Below, piece after piece: positions 1 to 8,481 of a stretch of DNA of 64,000 bases. The stretch covers positions 2,473,501 to 2,537,500 of the forward strand of contig NZ_CP013023.1 in assembly GCF_001421015.2 (NCBI RefSeq), written 5' to 3'. The notes beneath the pieces are model-generated. The model was not told the DNA's origin, did no database searches, and saw nothing but the letters and a program-made list of their open reading frames with translations. The position numbers were made by a program, and so were the translations under genes. Position 1 is the first letter of the stretch; each line of letters starts with the position of its first letter. This stretch comes from Paenibacillus bovis. GTDB taxonomy: Bacteria; Bacillota; Bacilli; Paenibacillales; Paenibacillaceae.

Positions 1-2
1 GC

Positions 3-602
3 AACTGGTTGTCTGGCAGCACCGAGACGATGAATCAAACCTTTACCGCTTTGAGAGCACTGCAAAGCAGCGGAAAGCTGCCTGCCGAAGCAGCAGCGGG
101 CATGGATGGGGAGGCCGCGCAAATTATGGCTTCCACGCTGGGAGGACATCCCTATTTCAAACAGCCGCTTGAGATTATTGTGGACAAGAAAAAGCACCGT
201 CTCGCTGTAGCCAGCGGATCGGTATTGCTGCGTAATTATGAAGTAGGACTCGGCGGGGCAAAAACACCAGAAGGTACATTTAATATCTCGATCAAGGTAA
301 TGAATCCGAACGGCAAGTCGGATGGTGATTTTGGCAGCCGTGGCATGCAGCTGTCGGATAGCCACTATGCGATTCACGGCACGAATGAACCGGATAGTAT
401 CGGAACAGACGAATCGCTCGGCTGTGTACGAATGGATCAGGCGGATGTGGAAGAATTGTTTGATATGATACCGCTCGGAACCAAAGTAACGATTGCGAAC
501 AATGTACTGCCCGGTAAGGTATGGGTACCGGAGAAGCGTTTTGAGACCAGCAAAAGTCAGAATCAGACAGATCCGAATACTGTCTACCACTGGCTGGATT
601 AA
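3..602 (+). CDS. L,D-transpeptidase (YkuD fold), 5' truncated by window edge
   Basis: The reading frame is open to the left edge, so the true start lies outside the window. The visible part has a linker and then a YkuD catalytic domain from about residue 55, beginning PLEIIVDKKKHRL. The active-site signature is HYAIHGT, a 15-residue gap, then SLGCVRM, with the nucleophilic cysteine in SLGC; the usual histidine of SHGC is leucine here. Enzymes of this family make 3-3 cross-links in peptidoglycan or attach proteins to it outside the membrane. Any signal peptide or LysM domain would be upstream of the window. A rho-independent terminator follows. Confidence 0.85.
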   Translation, partial: NWLSGSTETMNQTFTALRALQSSGKLPAEAAAGMDGEAAQIMASTLGGHPYFKQPLEIIVDKKKHRLAVASGSVLLRNYEVGLGGAKTPEGTFNISIKVMNPNGKSDGDFGSRGMQLSDSHYAIHGTNEPDSIGTDESLGCVRMDQADVEELFDMIPLGTKVTIANNVLPGKVWVPEKRFETSKSQNQTDPNTVYHWLD

Positions 603-652
603 ATAAAACGCTATCAAACGGGTGCAGCGAATAAACATAAACGGCAATCCGG

Positions 653-690
653 AAGCGGTCTTCTTAAAACGAGAAGATCGCTTTTCTTTT
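653..690 (+). terminator. Rho-independent terminator after L,D-transpeptidase
   Basis: A stem AAGCGGTCTTCTT pairs with AGAAGATCGCTT across an AAAACG loop, with one G-U pair, and is followed by TTTTCTTTT. Confidence 0.75.
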
Positions 691-804
691 GACCCGGAAC
701 AGGATAAACTGTTATAGAGATCAAATCTGCAGGCTGGCCGGACAAGGCCTTGCAGGATACGCATCAAGGCGGTTTGCCAATGCCAGGAACGGAGTGAATG
801 CAAC

Positions 805-1899
805 TTGTTGTATCGTAACATTTTCAAACCTGTATTGTTCCGGATGGACCCGGAAAAAGCGCATCATCTTGTAATCGGCGGACTGGGCGCAGGCGTACGT
901 ATTCCCGGTACGCTGGCAGCTATGAATTCGATGTACGGCATTACCAGTACACCCGATATGACGACGGAGCTGTTCGGGATTACATTCCCGGGCCCTGTTG
1001 GTCTGGCAGCTGGTCTGGACAAAAATGCCCAGGCGGTGCCCGGGCTATCGGCCTCCGGGTTTGGATTTATGGAGGTAGGTACGGTTACACCGCAGCCCCA
1101 GCCGGGTAATGAACAGCCACGGCTATTCCGTCTGCCATCGGATCGCGCGTTGGTGAATCGAATGGGATTCAACAATGAAGGCGCAGACGCGATGGCGGCG
1201 AGGCTCAAGGAATGGAATGCCCGTCCAATCCCGATTGCCGTGAATATCGGCAAAAATAAAGTGACGCCGAATGAGCAGGCAGCATCCGATTATGAATCCT
1301 GTATCCGTACGCTGTATCCATATGCTGACTTCTTTGTAGTTAACATCAGCTCCCCGAATACACCGGATCTGCGCAACCTCCAGCATGGCAACGAGCTGAA
1401 GGAACTGCTTGCTGCCGTTATGGCAGAGATGAAGCGTCAGGAACAGCAGCATGGTTCGGCAAAGTCCGTGCTGGTAAAGATTGCACCGGATGTAAGCACT
1501 GCCGAGCTGGAATATATGGTCGATACCATTCAGTCCAGCGGAGCAGCAGGTCTGATTGCCACGAATACGACGCTGTCCAGAGAAGGACTAACCCACCCGG
1601 ATGCCGGGCAGGCAGGCGGCCTCAGCGGACGTCCTTTAACCGAACGTTCCACCGAGATTATCGCCAGCGTATATCGCCAGACCGGTGGCAAACTGCCGAT
1701 TATCGGCTGCGGAGGCATATTCTCCAGTCAGGATGCCTATGACAAGATCAAGGCAGGTTCCAGTCTGGTGGAAATTTACACTTCGTTTATTTATGAAGGT
1801 CCTCAGGTGACCCGTGAGCTGCATAACGGTATCCGTGAGCTTATGAAGCGTGACGGCTTCGCACATATCTCGGAAGCGGTCGGGGCAGACCACCGCTAA
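805..1899 (+). CDS. pyrD: Dihydroorotate dehydrogenase (quinone), class 2
   Basis: This enzyme oxidises dihydroorotate to orotate in pyrimidine synthesis and passes electrons to quinone at the membrane. The 364-residue protein starts with an amphipathic segment (LYRNIFKPVLFRMDPEKAHHL) typical of class 2 enzymes. It then has the FMN barrel with PVGLAAGLDKNA, NRMGFNN, VNISSPNTPDLR, ATNTT and the phosphate loop GCGGIFS. I chose the TTG at 805 because GGAGTG precedes it and the N-terminus matches the family. Class 2 suggests it stands apart from the main pyr operon, and no other pyr gene is nearby. Confidence 0.93.
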   Translation: MLYRNIFKPVLFRMDPEKAHHLVIGGLGAGVRIPGTLAAMNSMYGITSTPDMTTELFGITFPGPVGLAAGLDKNAQAVPGLSASGFGFMEVGTVTPQPQPGNEQPRLFRLPSDRALVNRMGFNNEGADAMAARLKEWNARPIPIAVNIGKNKVTPNEQAASDYESCIRTLYPYADFFVVNISSPNTPDLRNLQHGNELKELLAAVMAEMKRQEQQHGSAKSVLVKIAPDVSTAELEYMVDTIQSSGAAGLIATNTTLSREGLTHPDAGQAGGLSGRPLTERSTEIIASVYRQTGGKLPIIGCGGIFSSQDAYDKIKAGSSLVEIYTSFIYEGPQVTRELHNGIRELMKRDGFAHISEAVGADHR

Positions 1900-1953
1900 T
1901 CCAACCCCTAATACATGTATATTCGAAAGAATGAGGTCATAGACTGAGGAGGC

Positions 1954-2778
1954 ATGAAGATGGATGACAGAGACTGGGAATTATTCTTGCTTCCCTATGA
2001 ACAAGCGGTTGAAGAATTAAAGGTGAAATTCAAAACGATGCGCGCCGAACTCAAAAAAAGGGAAGAATACGCGCCGATCGAGTTTGTCACCGGACGGGTC
2101 AAAAAAATATCCAGCATTCTGGATAAAGCCAAACGTCTGGACGTTCCGATGACGGAGCTTGAGACAGGAATTGAGGATATCGCAGGCATCCGGATTATGT
2201 GCCAGTTTGTGGAGGATATCCGCTGGGTCGCACAGTATATTCGTGCCCGCAAGGATCTGACTGTTCTTTATGAAAAAGACTATATTACCAACTTCAAGGA
2301 TAGCGGCTATCGCAGCTTCCATATGATCGCCGAGTATCCGGTACAGACAGCCTTTGGCCAGAAAATTGTACTGGCCGAGATCCAGATTCGTACACTGGCG
2401 ATGAATTTCTGGGCGACGATTGAGCATTCCCTGAATTATAAATACCGGCAGAGTCTGCCGACACCGATTCGCAACCGCCTGAAAACGGCAGCCGAAGCAG
2501 CGATGATCCTGGATAATGAAATGTCCAGTATCCGCGAAGATATTCTGGATGCCCAGAAGAGCTTTGAGGACGATGCCAGCATCGTGCAGAGGGTACTGAC
2601 CGATATCCATCGTCTCTATTTCCACCATATGATTACAGAGGCGATCGAGAGCCAGGACAAGTTCAATGCGCTATGGCAAAATAAGGATTTTGATGGACTG
2701 CGCCAGCTGGCGGATGATGTCAAGCGTATGCGCAAGGCGGCTTCACGAACGATAGAAGAGGAAAATCATGAGCGCTGA
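1954..2778 (+). CDS. relQ: Small alarmone synthetase, RelQ/YjbM type, with C-terminal extension
   Basis: This is a stand-alone (p)ppGpp synthetase that transfers pyrophosphate from ATP to GDP or GTP in the cytosol. It has the synthetase core, with EFVTGRVKKISSILDKA, DIAGIRIMCQFVED, SGYRSFHMI and EIQIRTLAMNFWATIEHSLNYKY, and no hydrolase or TGS/ACT domains. GAGGAGG lies just before the ATG. At 274 residues it is about 60 longer than Bacillus YjbM (around 211, from memory). The extra part is a helical, charged C-terminal tail from roughly residue 215. It overlaps the next gene by 11 bp, so the two are probably translationally coupled. Confidence 0.9.
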   Translation: MKMDDRDWELFLLPYEQAVEELKVKFKTMRAELKKREEYAPIEFVTGRVKKISSILDKAKRLDVPMTELETGIEDIAGIRIMCQFVEDIRWVAQYIRARKDLTVLYEKDYITNFKDSGYRSFHMIAEYPVQTAFGQKIVLAEIQIRTLAMNFWATIEHSLNYKYRQSLPTPIRNRLKTAAEAAMILDNEMSSIREDILDAQKSFEDDASIVQRVLTDIHRLYFHHMITEAIESQDKFNALWQNKDFDGLRQLADDVKRMRKAASRTIEEENHER

Positions 2779-3241
2779 ATTTGAACCTCTGTATGTGGCG
2801 TATCTGGTATATTTTAACCGGGATCGTGATTATTTTGAGTGTCACGAGGTACTGGAAGAGCTGTGGTTGAATAAAGGCAGAGAGCCTGTGTATCAAGGGC
2901 TGCTGCAGGTGGCAGTCGGACTGTACCATTTCCGCAATGGTACGATCCATTCTACTTACAACAAGCTCAGCGGGGCCTTGAAAATGCTGCAAAGCAGCTA
3001 CCGCAAGCTGGCTTCGTATCCTCTGCAGATGCTTGGTATTAATATGCAAAAGCTGCTGAATGATGTGGAACTATATATTCAGAAGCTGCAGCGTTACGAT
3101 GAGGAGCCGTTTGCTTTTTATGATCTGGATATCGAGATTGTCGATCCGCTGCTGCGTCAGGCAGTCGAGGAGGCGTCACTTGTGATTCCGGTTAATACTC
3201 CCCAGCGTACCGGATATGAGCGCGGACCCAAAGCCAAGTAA
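2768..3241 (+). CDS. DUF309 family protein
   Basis: The protein has 157 residues and the DUF309 signature: YFNRDRDYFECHEVLEELW, then QGLLQVAVGLYHFRNG. These conserved H, E and D residues suggest a helical, possibly metal-binding fold, but the family has no proven biochemical role. The start codon lies inside the end of relQ, with the ATG within the last codons of that gene. This implies translational coupling and perhaps a shared stringent-response role, which is inference only. A terminator follows about 100 bp downstream. Confidence 0.85.
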   Translation: MSAEFEPLYVAYLVYFNRDRDYFECHEVLEELWLNKGREPVYQGLLQVAVGLYHFRNGTIHSTYNKLSGALKMLQSSYRKLASYPLQMLGINMQKLLNDVELYIQKLQRYDEEPFAFYDLDIEIVDPLLRQAVEEASLVIPVNTPQRTGYERGPKAK

Positions 3242-3344
3242 GCCCTGAGCTGCCGTTGTCAGTATTCCCAGCAACAGCTTTGATGTAATCGCTAATGATA
3301 CAGAGAAATAAGAAAAATGATAGATATTGCCTACTCATACAATC

Positions 3345-3376
3345 AAGCTTGCCCGTACAGGGCAGGCTTTTTGTTT
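3345..3376 (+). terminator. Terminator of relQ-DUF309 unit
   Basis: AAGCTTGCCC pairs with GGGCAGGCTT (one wobble) around GTACA, followed by TTTTGTTTTG. Confidence 0.8.
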
Positions 3377-3400
3377 TGTCGCCTCAGGCTCAAGGAAATA

Positions 3401-3409
3401 TGCTAAAAT
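3401..3409 (+). promoter_or_regulatory. Candidate extended -10 promoter for rsmF
   Basis: TGCTAAAAT fits an extended -10 (TGnTAnnnT) about 55 bp before the rsmF start. No good -35 is visible at 16-18 bp. Confidence 0.35.
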
Positions 3410-3461
3410 ATAGCTTGTTCCAAATAAGTACGTTATCTACCTCGAAGGAGCCTATAATCTT

Positions 3462-5114
3462 ATGTCAGTACAATTACCGCCGCAATTTGTGCAGCGGATG
3501 CAGGATTTGCTTGGTGATGAATTCCAATCCTTTATGGATAGTTATGAGCAGTCTCCACGTGCGGGACTGCGTGTAAATACATTAAAAATCTCCAATGAGC
3601 AGTTTCAGAAGCAGTCTCCGTTCGAGCTGCGATCTATTCCTTGGTGCCCTACCGGTTACTATGTAGATGCTGCTGCGCGTCCAGGCAAGCATCCGTATTA
3701 TTATGCAGGTCTCTATTATATACAGGAGCCGAGTGCGATGAGTCCGGTCGAAGCGCTGGAGGTGCAGCCTGGTGACCGGGTTCTGGATCTGTGCGCTGCA
3801 CCCGGTGGCAAGTCGACACAGATCGCTGCCGCGCTGCAGGGCCAGGGTCTGCTGGTTACCAATGATCTGAGTGCGGAACGTACACGCGCACTGGCCAAAA
3901 ATATGGAATTGTACGGTGTTCGCAATGCAGTGATTCTGAATGAATCGCCGGATGTAATCGCTACTAGATTTGCAGGTTTCTTTGATAAAATTCTGGTGGA
4001 TGCTCCCTGCTCCGGCGAGGGGATGTTCCGCAAAGACGATGATGCTGCACGTCAGTGGCTGAATCATTCTGTCGAGCGCTGTTCCATTATGCAGCGCGAT
4101 ATTCTGCAGACGGTAGCGACGATGCTGGCACCTGGTGGACGAATTGTCTATTCGACCTGTACTTTTGCACCTGAGGAAAATGAACGCAGTATCGCTGTTT
4201 TTCTGGATCAGCATCCGGAATTCAGTGTGACTCTGCCTGCCTATGCAGAACATTTCCGTCCCGGACGCAGCGAATGGGCTTCCCAGGTAGAGCAGGAGAT
4301 TCAGCAGGGAGCTACCGTATTGTCCGCTATTCCTACAGAAGGATATACACCAGTATCCGAAAAGTCTATTGCACAGACCGCACAAACGGTACGGCTGTGG
4401 CCGCATCTACTGGAAGGCGAAGGGCATTATATCGCTGTGCTGGATCATCAGGCAGTGCGTGATCGGAATTATGTGCCTGCCGAGCCGCCGGTCATAGCTC
4501 ACTCACACAAGGAGCGTCCCCAGCGTCACACGGCTTCCAGACCCGACCAGCGGATAGACAAAAAAGCAGAACGACGTGCAGAACGTGATGCCCGCAAAGG
4601 ACGGACAGAAGGCAGAGACAAGTCGGGACGTCAGCACTCCGTCAGTCGGATACCTGCTACAGAAGAGCTATCACCGCTGCAATTATGGCAGGAGTTCAGT
4701 GCCAAAGAACTCAATGGAGAATGGGGAACGCAAGGCATCATTACCTTTGGTCATAATCTGTATCGTTCGCCAATTGGCGAGAGCCGTCTGCAGGGACTCA
4801 AAGTGATTCGCCCTGGCTGGTATCTCGGCTCCTGCAAAAATGGACGATTTACTCCCGGACATGCATTGGCCGCTGCATTGATCCCTGCAGAAGCAAAACG
4901 AAGATTGAATCTGAGTGCTGATTCCCCCGAAGCCATATCATATCTAAAAGGCGAGACATTATCGGTGCCGGCCGAACGTATTCAGTGTGACGAGGATGTA
5001 TCGTCGCGCGGCTATGTGCTCGTATGTATTGACGGTTGTTCGGCAGGCTGGGGCAAATGGCAGCAGGGAGACACACTCAAAAACGAATACCCGGCAGGAT
5101 GGAGATGGATCTAA
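3462..5114 (+). CDS. rsmF: 16S rRNA cytosine-C5 methyltransferase, RsmF family
   Basis: This SAM-dependent NOL1/NOP2/Sun-type enzyme methylates cytosines in rRNA. The 550-residue protein has an N-terminal RNA-binding part (1-100), then the SAM loop DLCAAPGGKSTQ (109-120). The two catalytic cysteines are in DAPCSGEGMF (Cys183) and STCTF (Cys233). A PUA-like C-terminal domain (about 400-550) is typical of the RsmF branch. Between them, residues 349-396 form a strongly basic, low-complexity linker rich in R, K, E and H. AAGGAG precedes the ATG. The pseudouridine synthase gene begins 3 bp after its stop, so the two rRNA-modifying enzymes form an operon. Confidence 0.9.
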   Translation: MSVQLPPQFVQRMQDLLGDEFQSFMDSYEQSPRAGLRVNTLKISNEQFQKQSPFELRSIPWCPTGYYVDAAARPGKHPYYYAGLYYIQEPSAMSPVEALEVQPGDRVLDLCAAPGGKSTQIAAALQGQGLLVTNDLSAERTRALAKNMELYGVRNAVILNESPDVIATRFAGFFDKILVDAPCSGEGMFRKDDDAARQWLNHSVERCSIMQRDILQTVATMLAPGGRIVYSTCTFAPEENERSIAVFLDQHPEFSVTLPAYAEHFRPGRSEWASQVEQEIQQGATVLSAIPTEGYTPVSEKSIAQTAQTVRLWPHLLEGEGHYIAVLDHQAVRDRNYVPAEPPVIAHSHKERPQRHTASRPDQRIDKKAERRAERDARKGRTEGRDKSGRQHSVSRIPATEELSPLQLWQEFSAKELNGEWGTQGIITFGHNLYRSPIGESRLQGLKVIRPGWYLGSCKNGRFTPGHALAAALIPAEAKRRLNLSADSPEAISYLKGETLSVPAERIQCDEDVSSRGYVLVCIDGCSAGWGKWQQGDTLKNEYPAGWRWI

Positions 5115-5117
5115 ACA

Positions 5118-5879
5118 ATGAGTACCCCCGTAAAAAAGCAGCGTCTCGATAAAATACTTGGCAATCTCGGCTATGGTACACGCAGCGAATTGAAGCGTGC
5201 AGCCAAACAGGGTCGTATGACCGTTAATGACAAGGTAATCAAAGACAGCGGTTTGCAGGTTGATCCGTATCAGGACCGCATCGAGTTTGACGGCGAACCA
5301 ATCATGTACCGCGAATACGTATATCTGATGATGAACAAGCCGCAGGGCGTAATCTCGGCTACCGAAGATCGGCGTGATCGGACCGTAGTGGATCTGCTGG
5401 ATGTGGAGTATCAGGTATTCCAGCCTTTCCCGGTGGGGCGTCTGGACAAGGACACCGAAGGACTGCTACTCATTACCAATGATGGGCAGCTCGCTCATGA
5501 TCTGCTGTCTCCACGCAAGCATGTACCCAAAACCTATGAAGCCCATGTACTGGGAGAAGTGACAGACACCGATATCGAAGCTTTCCGGCAGGGAGTCACA
5601 CTGGACGATGGATACGAGACGCTTCCGGCAGAACTGCGCATTCTGGAGCATACGCCTTCACCGGAAGGTACCGTATCCCTGATTCAGCTGACTATTTCCG
5701 AAGGCAAGTTTCATCAAGTCAAGCGGATGTTCGAATCGGTAGGGAAAAAGGTTATTTATCTCAAGCGCCTCTCTATGGGAGCATTGCAGCTTGATCCTGC
5801 ACTGCCGCTTGGCGAATATCGTGAATTGACCGCCGCCGAGCTGGAATCGATCGGCCGGACAGCGGATACCGCGCAATAA
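5118..5879 (+). CDS. rsuA: rRNA pseudouridine synthase, RsuA family
   Basis: The enzyme isomerises a uridine in 16S rRNA to pseudouridine. It has an N-terminal S4 RNA-binding domain (RLDKILGNLGYGTRSELKRA, residues 9-28). The catalytic motif is FPVGRLDKDTEGLLLITNDG, with the active aspartate in GRLDKDT, followed by GKFHQVKRMFESVGKKVIYLKR. At 253 residues it has the usual size. It follows rsmF after 3 bp and is probably cotranscribed with it. Family members differ in target, so assignment to the U516-type RsuA rather than RluB is likely but not certain. Confidence 0.88.
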   Translation: MSTPVKKQRLDKILGNLGYGTRSELKRAAKQGRMTVNDKVIKDSGLQVDPYQDRIEFDGEPIMYREYVYLMMNKPQGVISATEDRRDRTVVDLLDVEYQVFQPFPVGRLDKDTEGLLLITNDGQLAHDLLSPRKHVPKTYEAHVLGEVTDTDIEAFRQGVTLDDGYETLPAELRILEHTPSPEGTVSLIQLTISEGKFHQVKRMFESVGKKVIYLKRLSMGALQLDPALPLGEYRELTAAELESIGRTADTAQ

Positions 5880-5927
5880 GCAAGCTGTTATTCTTTTTTG
5901 ACATTTAATAGATAGGCAGGTGGATCA

Positions 5928-6749
5928 ATGAATTATCGATTAATTGCTCTGGATATGGATGGTACGCTGCTGGACAGCAACCACGAGATTTCTCCTCGGA
6001 CTGCTGCAGCGCTCCAGGAAGTAGCTGCGCAGGGAACCGAAATTGTATTTTGCACCGGGCGTACTCCGGTTAACTCTATTCCTTATATGGAGCAGCTGGG
6101 ACTGCATGAAGAAGGTTATGTAATTGTGCATAATGGTGCAGCCACGGTGCATACGGGTACCCGGGAAGTCATTCACCAATTCCCGCTAGATACGGCAGCA
6201 CTGGATAATTATATGAATTACTGTCGCCAGTATCATATTCATTTTGATATCAATACCGCCTTTGAGATCTATGTGGATTCACCACAGAATATGCAGGCGG
6301 CGGCCCAGGAGATGTATGCCAAATTCCAGAGCTTCGAGCTACAACCGCAGCTGTTGCCGGCATGGACCGAACTTTCGGCACCTGTGCTGAAACTAAGCGC
6401 ATTTGCGGCAGCAGAGCAGCTGGATAAAGCTTATGCACAGTGGAATCTCTGGACGCCCGAATTCAATATTTTGCGGAGCGGGGAATTTTTTATAGATCTG
6501 ATGCATCCGGATGCTTCCAAAGGAGGCGCACTAAAGGCGCTGGCCGAGAGTCGCGGCATAGCACCGACAGAGATTATGGCTATAGGCAACTACTATAATG
6601 ATCTGTCAATGATGCAATATGCCGGTCTGGGTATTGCAGTAGATAATTCACCGCTGGAAGTCAAAGCGGCTGCCGATGAAATTACACGTTCCAATGATGA
6701 CGATGGCGTCTATCATATGCTTAAAAAGTATGCCGGAGTAACCTGCTGA
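5928..6749 (+). CDS. HAD superfamily phosphatase, Cof subfamily
   Basis: The protein has the HAD motif I LDMDGTLLDSN with two aspartates, motif II VFCTGRT, the motif III lysine in HPDASKGGALKAL, and motif IV GNYYNDLSMMQYAG. The large C2B-type cap between motifs II and III places it in the Cof group of sugar-phosphate or cofactor phosphatases; the substrate cannot be told from sequence. At 273 residues it has the normal length. It starts 48 bp after rsuA, has its own ribosome binding site (AGGCAGGTGG), and is closed by a strong terminator. Confidence 0.85.
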   Translation: MNYRLIALDMDGTLLDSNHEISPRTAAALQEVAAQGTEIVFCTGRTPVNSIPYMEQLGLHEEGYVIVHNGAATVHTGTREVIHQFPLDTAALDNYMNYCRQYHIHFDINTAFEIYVDSPQNMQAAAQEMYAKFQSFELQPQLLPAWTELSAPVLKLSAFAAAEQLDKAYAQWNLWTPEFNILRSGEFFIDLMHPDASKGGALKALAESRGIAPTEIMAIGNYYNDLSMMQYAGLGIAVDNSPLEVKAAADEITRSNDDDGVYHMLKKYAGVTC

Positions 6750-6822
6750 TCTAACGGACAGGATCAAAAAGGCGGATGATATACTTTGGCCAGCCCATCG
6801 TCTACTGGCGTAGAATCATAAC

Positions 6823-6838
6823 CTTCTAGCGCTAGAAG
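6823..6838. repeat. 16-bp perfect palindrome
   Basis: CTTCTAGCGCTAGAAG is a perfect palindrome 26 bp before the terminator and 74 bp after the Cof phosphatase stop. It could be an operator, a short hairpin or chance. Confidence 0.5.
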
Positions 6839-6863
6839 CATAATCTTATAGTGATAAGACAGC

Positions 6864-6890
6864 AAACCGCTCATGAATTTGAGCGGTTTT
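6864..6890 (+). terminator. Rho-independent terminator
   Basis: A perfect 10-bp stem AAACCGCTCA/TGAGCGGTTT with loop TGAATT, ending in TTTT. Confidence 0.85.
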
Positions 6891-6965
6891 ATGATGTTGG
6901 TCTGTTCCGATACATGATACAATCTTGTAGTATAGAGTCAGACTTGATGATCAGCATGTATATGT

Positions 6966-6974
6966 TGATATAAT
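6966..6974 (+). promoter_or_regulatory. Extended -10 promoter of the glycosyltransferase gene
   Basis: TGATATAAT is a perfect extended -10, 33 bp before the TTG start. TTGATG lies 19 bp upstream of the hexamer. Confidence 0.6.
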
Positions 6975-7006
6975 GAAATGACGAATAAGGGAAAGGAGGA
7001 ATATTT

Positions 7007-8185
7007 TTGAGATTGCTGCAGGCCCTGTTTTTTCCTCCTGAACAACCGGGAGGCGTCTCATCCATGATCCCCTATCTGCAGGAGCGTTTTAGCTCTGCGC
7101 GCTGGGAGATGGAGATTTTCTCTTTACCCAAGCGGATACGCAACAAAGGCAAGGATGACGTCGTTTTTGAGACGTTTGACTGGACACTGTACGGTGCAAG
7201 CCCTGTAGTCCAGAAATATATCCAGACTTACCGTGATTATCGCTGGTGGGCGCGTCTGCGACTGACCAAGCCCTATGATCTGATTCATTCCCATCATCCG
7301 CTGGTTGGACTGGTTATGCGGGAAGTATTCCCGGAGACACCGATTGTACAGACGGTACACTCCAGTTATGAACGCGAGCTGTTGTTAAACGGCAAGATTG
7401 CCGAAGGCAGTATGGAGCAGCAATTTCTGACTTCATTGTATCGGGAGCTGGAGCACCGGACAGATCGTCTGATGACCGTATCACATTCGTTTCGTACCTA
7501 CATGTCTGCCTATGTAGACCAACCCGAGCGGATTGAGGTGCTGCCGAACGGATTCGATGAAAAACGCTTTAAGCCTGTGCCGCACGAAAATGAAGTGCCG
7601 CAGTTGATGACCGTCTGTCGTCTCGTGCCTGCCAAAGGACTGGATACCCTGCTCAAAGCCTGTGCGATTCTCAAGCAGCGTGGTCATAATTATGTACTTC
7701 ATATTATCGGAGACGGACCAAGTCGTACCGAGCTGGAGCAGATGGCCCAGCAGCTGGGTATTTACGAAGATACCATTTTCTACGGATATACCCTGCATCC
7801 TGAGGAATTTATGCCGTTTTTCGATATTTTCGTACTACCTTCCCGCGCGGAAGCGTTTGGTTCCGTATTTGCCGAAGCTGCGCTCTGCTGGCTGGCACTG
7901 GTCGGAACGGATGTAGGCGGCATTGCCGAACAGATCGAAGATGGGGTTAATGGCCTGCTGGTACCACCTGATCAAGAACAGCTGTTGGCTGATGCGCTGG
8001 AGAAAGTGATCAATGATCCTTCGTATCGTTACGAGCTGGCCCGTACGGGCTGGGAAAAAGCCAAAAACCAGTATTCCCTTACCCATGTGGTCAATGAACT
8101 CAAAAGGCTGTATCTGGAGTATCTGACAGAGAATCCGTTTCATTCGGTATCGGATCTGACCATGCAGCCGTCGGATAGCGATTGA
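7007..8185 (+). CDS. Glycosyltransferase family 4
   Basis: A 392-residue GT-B retaining glycosyltransferase that uses a nucleotide sugar. It has the N-terminal acceptor side with PPEQPGGVSSM, a middle IHSHHPL, and the C-terminal donor domain with CRLVPAKGLDTLLKA, GDGPSRTELE and the E-x7-E motif in EAFGSVFAEAA. There are no membrane segments, so it acts in the cytosol or peripherally at the membrane. The TTG start at 7007 is chosen because AAAGGAGG precedes it and the protein begins correctly (MRLLQALFFPPE). It appears monocistronic. Acceptor and donor are unknown; glycolipid or cell-surface polysaccharide synthesis is possible. Confidence 0.87.
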   Translation: MRLLQALFFPPEQPGGVSSMIPYLQERFSSARWEMEIFSLPKRIRNKGKDDVVFETFDWTLYGASPVVQKYIQTYRDYRWWARLRLTKPYDLIHSHHPLVGLVMREVFPETPIVQTVHSSYERELLLNGKIAEGSMEQQFLTSLYRELEHRTDRLMTVSHSFRTYMSAYVDQPERIEVLPNGFDEKRFKPVPHENEVPQLMTVCRLVPAKGLDTLLKACAILKQRGHNYVLHIIGDGPSRTELEQMAQQLGIYEDTIFYGYTLHPEEFMPFFDIFVLPSRAEAFGSVFAEAALCWLALVGTDVGGIAEQIEDGVNGLLVPPDQEQLLADALEKVINDPSYRYELARTGWEKAKNQYSLTHVVNELKRLYLEYLTENPFHSVSDLTMQPSDSD

Positions 8186-8193
8186 GCGTAGAG

Positions 8194-8232
8194 GTAAGAG
8201 TAAGAGTAAGAGTAAGAGTAAGAGTAAGAGTA
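8194..8232. repeat. Hexanucleotide microsatellite (GTAAGA)6.5
   Basis: Six and a half perfect tandem copies of GTAAGA start 8 bp after the stop codon of the glycosyltransferase gene. Copy number in such arrays changes by slippage. A longer hexamer array lies at 23697. Confidence 0.95.
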
Positions 8233-8326
8233 TCGGGAACAAAATGATAATTTTGACCATTTTGCAAATTCTGCTTCTCACAGGATAGGGTAGGATCAAA
8301 TCCATACTACAGATTGTCAATGCGCA

Positions 8327-8335
8327 TGATATAAT
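8327..8335 (+). promoter_or_regulatory. Extended -10 promoter of xpt
   Basis: TGATATAAT is a perfect extended -10. It would start a transcript near 8342, giving xpt a 5' leader of about 140 nt. The leader does not show the purine-riboswitch core I would expect for xpt (no TATGG or GTTTCTACC-type conserved segments), although it is G/C-rich and could fold. Confidence 0.55.
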
Positions 8336-8481
8336 CGGCTGTATGCGCAAGGCGAGGGCAGCCCAGGGCGACAACAGGAACATCGCACCAAACCGGCTGT
8401 CCAGTCTATAAATAGTCAATAATGATAACGGAATACTGAGGCAGCACAAGCCATCAGAATACCAGTGATGGAGGACAACTA

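Noticed and set aside
689..874. A 61-codon frame overlapping the start of pyrD
   Set aside because: It overlaps pyrD in another frame and has no ribosome binding site or coding character.
8342..8481. Purine riboswitch before xpt
   Set aside because: The conserved aptamer segments are absent, so the call cannot be supported.
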